Shown here piece by piece: positions 59,504 through 64,000 of a stretch of 64,000 nt of DNA. A program made the translations under genes and the position numbers. The stretch lies in assembly GCF_007655135.1 (NCBI RefSeq), contig NC_045129.1, positions 31,187,122 to 31,251,121 of the forward strand, given 5' to 3'. How positions within the stretch are numbered: position 1 is the stretch's first letter; each line of letters starts with the position of its first letter. The stretch comes from Punica granatum. Taxonomy: Eukaryota; Streptophyta; Magnoliopsida; Myrtales; Lythraceae. The notes under the pieces are model-generated. The model was not told the origin of the DNA. It made no database searches and saw only the letters and a list, made by a program, of their open reading frames with translations.

Positions 59504-60448
59504 GGACAGGTAATCCCCAAATAAACGTTTTATAATTAGGATTCTAATGCAACTAAGGATGTTTACAAACATGCAGTCCCTTGGCAAAAATTCCATTTGT
59601 TGGAAGGCTCCATTGCAAGATCCTTGCGTGTTTCTTGAATGCTGCTTTCAGAAGGGAGGATTCGTTGTTAATTTCAGATATATTGTCCCATAATTTCATA
59701 TATTTTATTATTATTTTTCATTGTAATTATTTACAATGTGGAACATCAATTTTCTTATTAAATACAATAATATTTTTCAATTATTAAATTTTTGGATTTT
59801 AAGTAATAATCTTTAATAATTTTTAGTTAAATTTAGGTCAGTTAAATAGTTAAATTATAATTTGCATGCATAATTTATTTAAGCCTTTTTTTTACAAAGT
59901 TATCAAAATATGTATAATTGAGTCTTTACCTGTTAAATGTACTTATTGATTATAATAATTATTTTTAAAATGCTAATAGTATGTATTAAGAGTATGCCTT
60001 GTTTTACTTTATAAAGATAAAGAAATTAGAAATTTAAGGGAAGGAGTTTCTTTACAGCGGTGCTCGTCTACATCTATAGTATATCTTAAATGGAAAAAGA
60101 AAATCTTATTCTCATCAATAATACTTTTCAGTATTTCATTCATTCTTCTTTTCCTATAATACGGGAGGCACACCAGCCTCTGTATTTTATATATATATAT
60201 ATGTTCAGTGCATGGCAAAGAATAGCAATGCCCAAATTCCTACTTAGAAAATGAGATTTTCTTTTTTCAAAATGATATATAGTGATGGTAGATATTTTTT
60301 CATATGTTGAAGTGGAGATCCAATATAAATGAATGACTAGCCATTTGTCTCATTTCTGTCTTTCCCTCTCAAACTTTTGCACCTCTATTTTCAAATCTTG
60401 AGTCACTATAATCCCTTGTCGACAAAACTTACATGTATTTTCTGTCGC
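59367..60448. other. AT-rich spacer
   Basis: (TA)n at 59479-59503 and 60190-60202. No gene is recognised; frames at 59581 and 60009 look like chance. Confidence 0.3.
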
Positions 60449-60965
60449 TTTTTTTTGGTGGAATAGGGCCGAAGTCCAAGTACATTAAATAAAATTAAAA
60501 GTTTAAGCAATAGAGAAGCGGGGCACGGTGACCCCAGATATATATTTCATTCCCGATAAACATGCTCAACAGTCGTTGTCCAATCCCGATTAAGCAAGCC
60601 TCGAATGTCCCTTACTAGAGCATCGTTGCTTCCCATATGAGTTCGTTGCAAACGTATGAGGTGGACAACCACCTTGGAGACAACCTCGAGAGGAAGTTCC
60701 CTCACGCCCATTTCCCAAGCCAGCACAAGCCCTGTTTTAACTGATCAAAGCTTCGCTGCTACTGAAGTTGCTATTCCCAAGTTTTGGGCAAAAACCACTC
60801 ACCCATCGACCATAGTCATCCCGTGACATGCCACCCCAGCTCCAGCATGTCCCGGGTTCCCTTTCGCAGCCCCATCTGAATTCAACTTATACCATCATGG
60901 TTCTGGTTTCCTCCAGCCTACATGCATCCATACTCTCGGAGGTCGATAGCCAAGCGATGAAACAT
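60449..60965 (-). mobile_element. 5'-truncated LINE remnant with RNase H domain
   Basis: On the minus strand the text encodes KLNSDGAAKGNPGHAGAGV, then VVFAQNLGIATSVAAKL, LVLAWEMGVRELPLEVVSK and DIRGLLNRDWTTTVEHVYRE, broken by stops. It ends in an A tail (poly-T at 60449-60456). This is the LINE polyprotein RNase H domain; the first catalytic Asp is kept (NSDGA) while the LEVDS Asp has become Val. The head abuts the copia remnant. The target duplication is not resolved. Confidence 0.7.
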
Positions 60966-62095
60966 CCTCTTCCAGTCCCCTTCCATTACTTCCTCTTCTC
61001 CCGTGTCTAGTAGCTCCACCGGCTCTCCCACATCGTCTCCTAACCCACCAGCTCCTCACCATCATCCTATGGTGACCCGATCAAAGTCCGGTATATGTAA
61101 ACCCGATCACGTCTTTGTTTATATATCGTTAGGGGTCCCATATTATCCTTCTACTTCTCTATGTTGATGATATCATCCTCATGGGCAGGTCATAGTCTCT
61201 TCTTACCAGATTCACTGTACTTCTCTCTAGGGAGTTTGCCATGAAAGACCTACATCCTCTCCATTACTTTCTAGGTATTCAGGCGATTCGATTTGCAGAT
61301 ACACTTTTTTCTCTCTCAGCATAAATACGTTCAAGATATCCTATTCTGTTTTGGTCTTGACAAATCTTTTGCAGTTAAGACGCCAAAACTGTCTAGAACC
61401 AATTCATCTTTAACAGATGATGAGCTCCTCCTAAACCCCTTTGAGTACCGGAGTATGGTAGGTGCTTTGCAGTTTGTTACCATCACCAAACCGGATATAT
61501 GTTTTGCTATGAATCTCGTCAGCCAGTTTATGCATGCTCCATGCACGACACATTTACAGGTTGCTAAGCGAATACTGCTTCATATGGCATTCATCTACAT
61601 AGGTCTGTTGACTTTCAGATCACAGCGTACACCAATGTTGACTGGGCTGGATGTCTAGATAGTCGCCGTTCAACGACAGGATATGTTGTCTATGTGGGCT
61701 TGAATCTCATCTCCTAAAGGTCCAAGAAATAAACCACTGTCTCTCGCAGCTCGATTGAGGTAGAATATCGAGCTCTAGCATATGTCGTAGCATAACCACT
61801 ATGGCTCCGACAACTCCTACAAGACATTGGTTGTCACTCTCCAAGCCCCATTATAGCGTGTCATGATAACATCAGTGTTATCTTCCCTGCAGCGAATCAT
61901 GTCCAGCACGATCGCAGTAAACACATTGTTGTGGACTATCATTTCATTCAAGAGCAACTAACACATGGAGATCTTCTTGTACGATATGTTCTCACATCTT
62001 CACAGCTAGCAGATCTACTTACCAAAAATGTATCTCTTTCTTCATTTCAGTCACATCGTAGTAATTTGTCGGTATTTGCGTCCCTAACAGATTGA
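60966..62095 (+). pseudogene. Ty1/copia pol remnant (reverse transcriptase to RNase H)
   Basis: The 5' part is missing. A Ser/Pro-rich linker leads to HHHPMVTRSKSGICKPDH, the usual copia lead-in. Part of the RT region is deleted before YVDDIIL (61160-61171). Then follow REFAMKDLHPLHYFLGIQAI, NPFEYRSMVGALQFVTI, KPDICFAMNLVSQFMHAP and the RNase H zone (CDNISVIFPAANHV, HIVVDYHFI, TSSQLADLLTKNVS). A frameshift falls near 61305 and several more lie after 61650, with in-frame stops. Not functional. Confidence 0.85.
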
Positions 62096-62100
62096 GGGAG

Positions 62101-62221
62101 TATTAGGGATATATTTGTGATATCTTCACATTATAGTGACTACAGTGTAATTTTATACAGTTGACTCCATATATATACATAATACAACCACCCATGTCGG
62201 GTACGGCTTCACAATCACACA
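62101..62221 (+). mobile_element. 3' LTR of the copia remnant
   Basis: After the pol remnant comes a purine-rich ATTGAGGGAG (polypurine tract) and TATTAGGGATATATTTG, a one-base variant of the common TGTTAGGGATATATT LTR start. It ends ACAATCACACA at 62221. About 121 bp, containing TATATATACATA. The matching 5' LTR is absent from the window. Confidence 0.5.
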
Positions 62222-62283
62222 GTTACGGAATGAAAACGTGTGCCACTGCGTTATACTATCTTTGGTAGCATGACATAATTTTT

Positions 62284-62436
62284 TTTGGATTATAAGAAAG
62301 GCCTATGGCCTAATATAAGAATAGAAATAGAAAAGCAAAATAAAGGGGCACAGAAGTCTTACTAGTGATGATTGAACTCGAGACCTCATGGGTCCAGGCA
62401 ACGACTTCTGTTACTACACCAAATCCCCTTCCTCAA
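62284..62436 (-). mobile_element. SINE with 15-bp target duplication
   Basis: CATGACATAATTTTT occurs at 62269-62283 and at 62437-62451, an exact long direct repeat as made by LINE machinery. Between them, on the minus strand, GGTGTAGTAACAGAAGTCG (A box) and GAGGTCTCGAGTTCAATCA (B box) open the copy. It ends GGCCATAGGCCTTTCTTATA plus an A tail. The 3' text resembles the LINE tail at 60449-60500 (GGGCC..AGTCC), as expected of a SINE that borrows a LINE 3' end. Confidence 0.8.
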
Positions 62437-62552
62437 CATGACATAATTTTTAGAAAATATCATTTTTTAAATTTCCTAACTTATTTTTTGGAGCCATTCC
62501 GTGCGTTAATTCAATTCATCACATTCATCACATTTCTCTACCGAAAAGAAAA

Positions 62553-62715
62553 ATCAACCAACAAGGTGTTGGTTGAGTGGGTAAGCAATTAATCCCGTAA
62601 GGGAGAATGCAAGTTCGCGTCCTAAAAAACGCACTTATTAGAGGGGGCAATTACCTTTAACACTCGATCACCTGAAATTGCGAGAGTAATGTAATCACAA
62701 TTTAATATAACCGAA
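62553..62715 (+). mobile_element. tRNA-derived SINE-like copy, family 1
   Basis: CCAACAAGGTGTTGGTTGAG opens an A-box-like GGTTGAGTGGGTAAGC; the B-box-like AATGCAAGTTCGCGTCC follows about 30 bases on. It ends GAAATTGCGAGAGTAATGTA. It aligns with the inverted copy at 6890-7050. Confidence 0.5.
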
Positions 62716-64000
62716 AAAAGATCATTGCATTTACAACTTTTAACTGGTTTGTATATGTCGGTCCTTTCCCTATTTGCTATGAGGAGGGCAAATTATATAT
62801 CCCATGCCCTTCCCTGATCCAAACAAAACCTGCTTCTTATCATATCTAATCAGATCAATCTTTTAAAGCATACAGAGATGATTTATCATCTAAAATTTTT
62901 ACATTGTGAGCGCCTATTTCTTTTTTTTTTTCGGTGGCTATTGCGAGTGTCTATTTAGATTACAGAACTAGCAAAACCGATACCAAAATGACAATTTCAC
63001 TATAATAATGTGATTATTTATATCTCTATTCTTCTTTATTTAGTCCCATATGTATAGCCATCCCATTATGACATAATTTTTATCTACACACGGAAGATGC
63101 CCTCTTTCAGGTTCTCATATAGTAATACACTCACCTTCAATTTGGAATCAATAAGGATACAAAATTCAGTTCTCTTCTCATCAATGAGCTTGCCTCTTCA
63201 TGTTTTAACCCTATTTCTATTAGGTCACACTGAGTATGCCGATATAAAATAAAATGAGATTTATAAAGAGAATATAATTATATTGAGAGAACATATGCTC
63301 TTTCTAAATTTAATCAGCACATATAAAGGAGTGTAACTAAAAAATAATCGGTTTACCAAAATGTCATTATATGCATTTATTTAGATATAGGAGTTTAAAA
63401 GAAAGTATATGATATTTCTATGAAAATTAGTTGGAATGATATAATGAACATTACTTAAGTTTCGCGACAGAATGATCACTTTATTAAGTTGAAGAAAAAA
63501 GACTATCAAAGTATAGAATGCTCTTTTTTCCAACTCATTATAGAGATAAATATCTATTTCATCCCATTCCATTTCAATGTATAACCTTAGACATATTCAT
63601 TTCCTTAAAAAGAAAAACGAGACCCTCTTTTTCTTGACCTTCACCGTCCTTTGAAAATGAGAGAAAGGGATAGAGATGAGTTGAGGAATTGGGTGTGTCC
63701 AAGATGACAAAACAAATACAAATGGTACACAATTAATTGAATCTATTGCGTCTACATGCGAACTAGCTATTTGAATTTTATTATTAGCCAACCCTTTTTT
63801 CTTAAAACTCTCTCCTTCATTTTAAATGCTATGCTGGATGTCAGATTATGGTTATATATGAGGAAGGCTTTAAGTGGGGATGAACTGAACTCATAGTTGA
63901 CTTGTATCTCTCTCTCTCTCTTCGGTCGTTATGAAAGTCGATATGACCTGGTCTTATTGTTGAAAATATTGGATATAATATATTAACGTGGATTGATTCA
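62716..64000. other. AT-rich DNA to window end
   Basis: No gene is recognised. A (CT)n run lies near 63908. Frames at 63381-63791 on the minus strand look like chance. Confidence 0.3.

Noticed and set aside
61293..61658. 121-codon frame as an independent gene
   Set aside because: It is the middle of a frameshifted copia reverse transcriptase.

Overview
This is a 64 kb window of plant nuclear DNA, almost certainly from a dicot. The genes are split by short introns with GT..AG (once GC..AG) borders. Coding parts are GC-rich against strongly AT-rich spacers, and plant-only families are present: a TIP aquaporin, a FIT-type bHLH, a plastid Cu/Zn superoxide dismutase with a miR398 site, an EAR-type C2H2 protein and a plastid L9 ribosomal protein. 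The species cannot be fixed from the sequence alone.

Six protein genes and one tRNA gene are supported. In order they are: a DUF1635 protein (735-1609, +, two exons); a FER/FIT-like bHLH iron regulator (25539-27036, +, four exons); a tonoplast aquaporin of the TIP1 group (30890-31865, -, two exons); chloroplast Cu/Zn superoxide dismutase CSD2 (33600-36009, +, eight exons); an intronless ZAT-type two-finger zinc finger repressor (45817-46758, +); tRNA-Val(UAC) (50072-50144, +); and plastid ribosomal protein bL9 (52818-54851, -, six exons). They are unrelated single genes, each with its own flanks. The only loose functional thread is metal and redox physiology (FIT for iron, CSD2 for copper through miR398), which is probably chance.

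The rest is a dense, layered deposit of mobile elements, many closed by exact target-site duplications that can be read directly. There are Mutator-like elements with long inverted repeats (5638-5980, 13880-14638, 17324-18624, 22909-23844, 51382-52550, 58706-59366). There are two CACTA elements (14796-19116 and 27663-29388) and a hAT family in two copies (1-444 and 20185-20844). There is also a Harbinger-like MITE (33008-33239), a TRIM-like tandem LTR unit (8385-9046), a long solo LTR (36130-37967), a copia remnant (60966-62221), two 5'-truncated LINE tails, several SINE-like copies and a cluster of Helitron-type ends (55909-58159).

The most notable structures are these: a nested Mutator-like element inside a CACTA element that carries a scrap of a leucine-rich-repeat gene and sits next to a 4 x 175 bp tandem array; a long solo LTR about 120 bp downstream of the CSD2 stop codon; and a GC..AG intron in CSD2. 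I found no coherent undescribed multigene system. The interest lies in the transposon architecture and its contact with genes.
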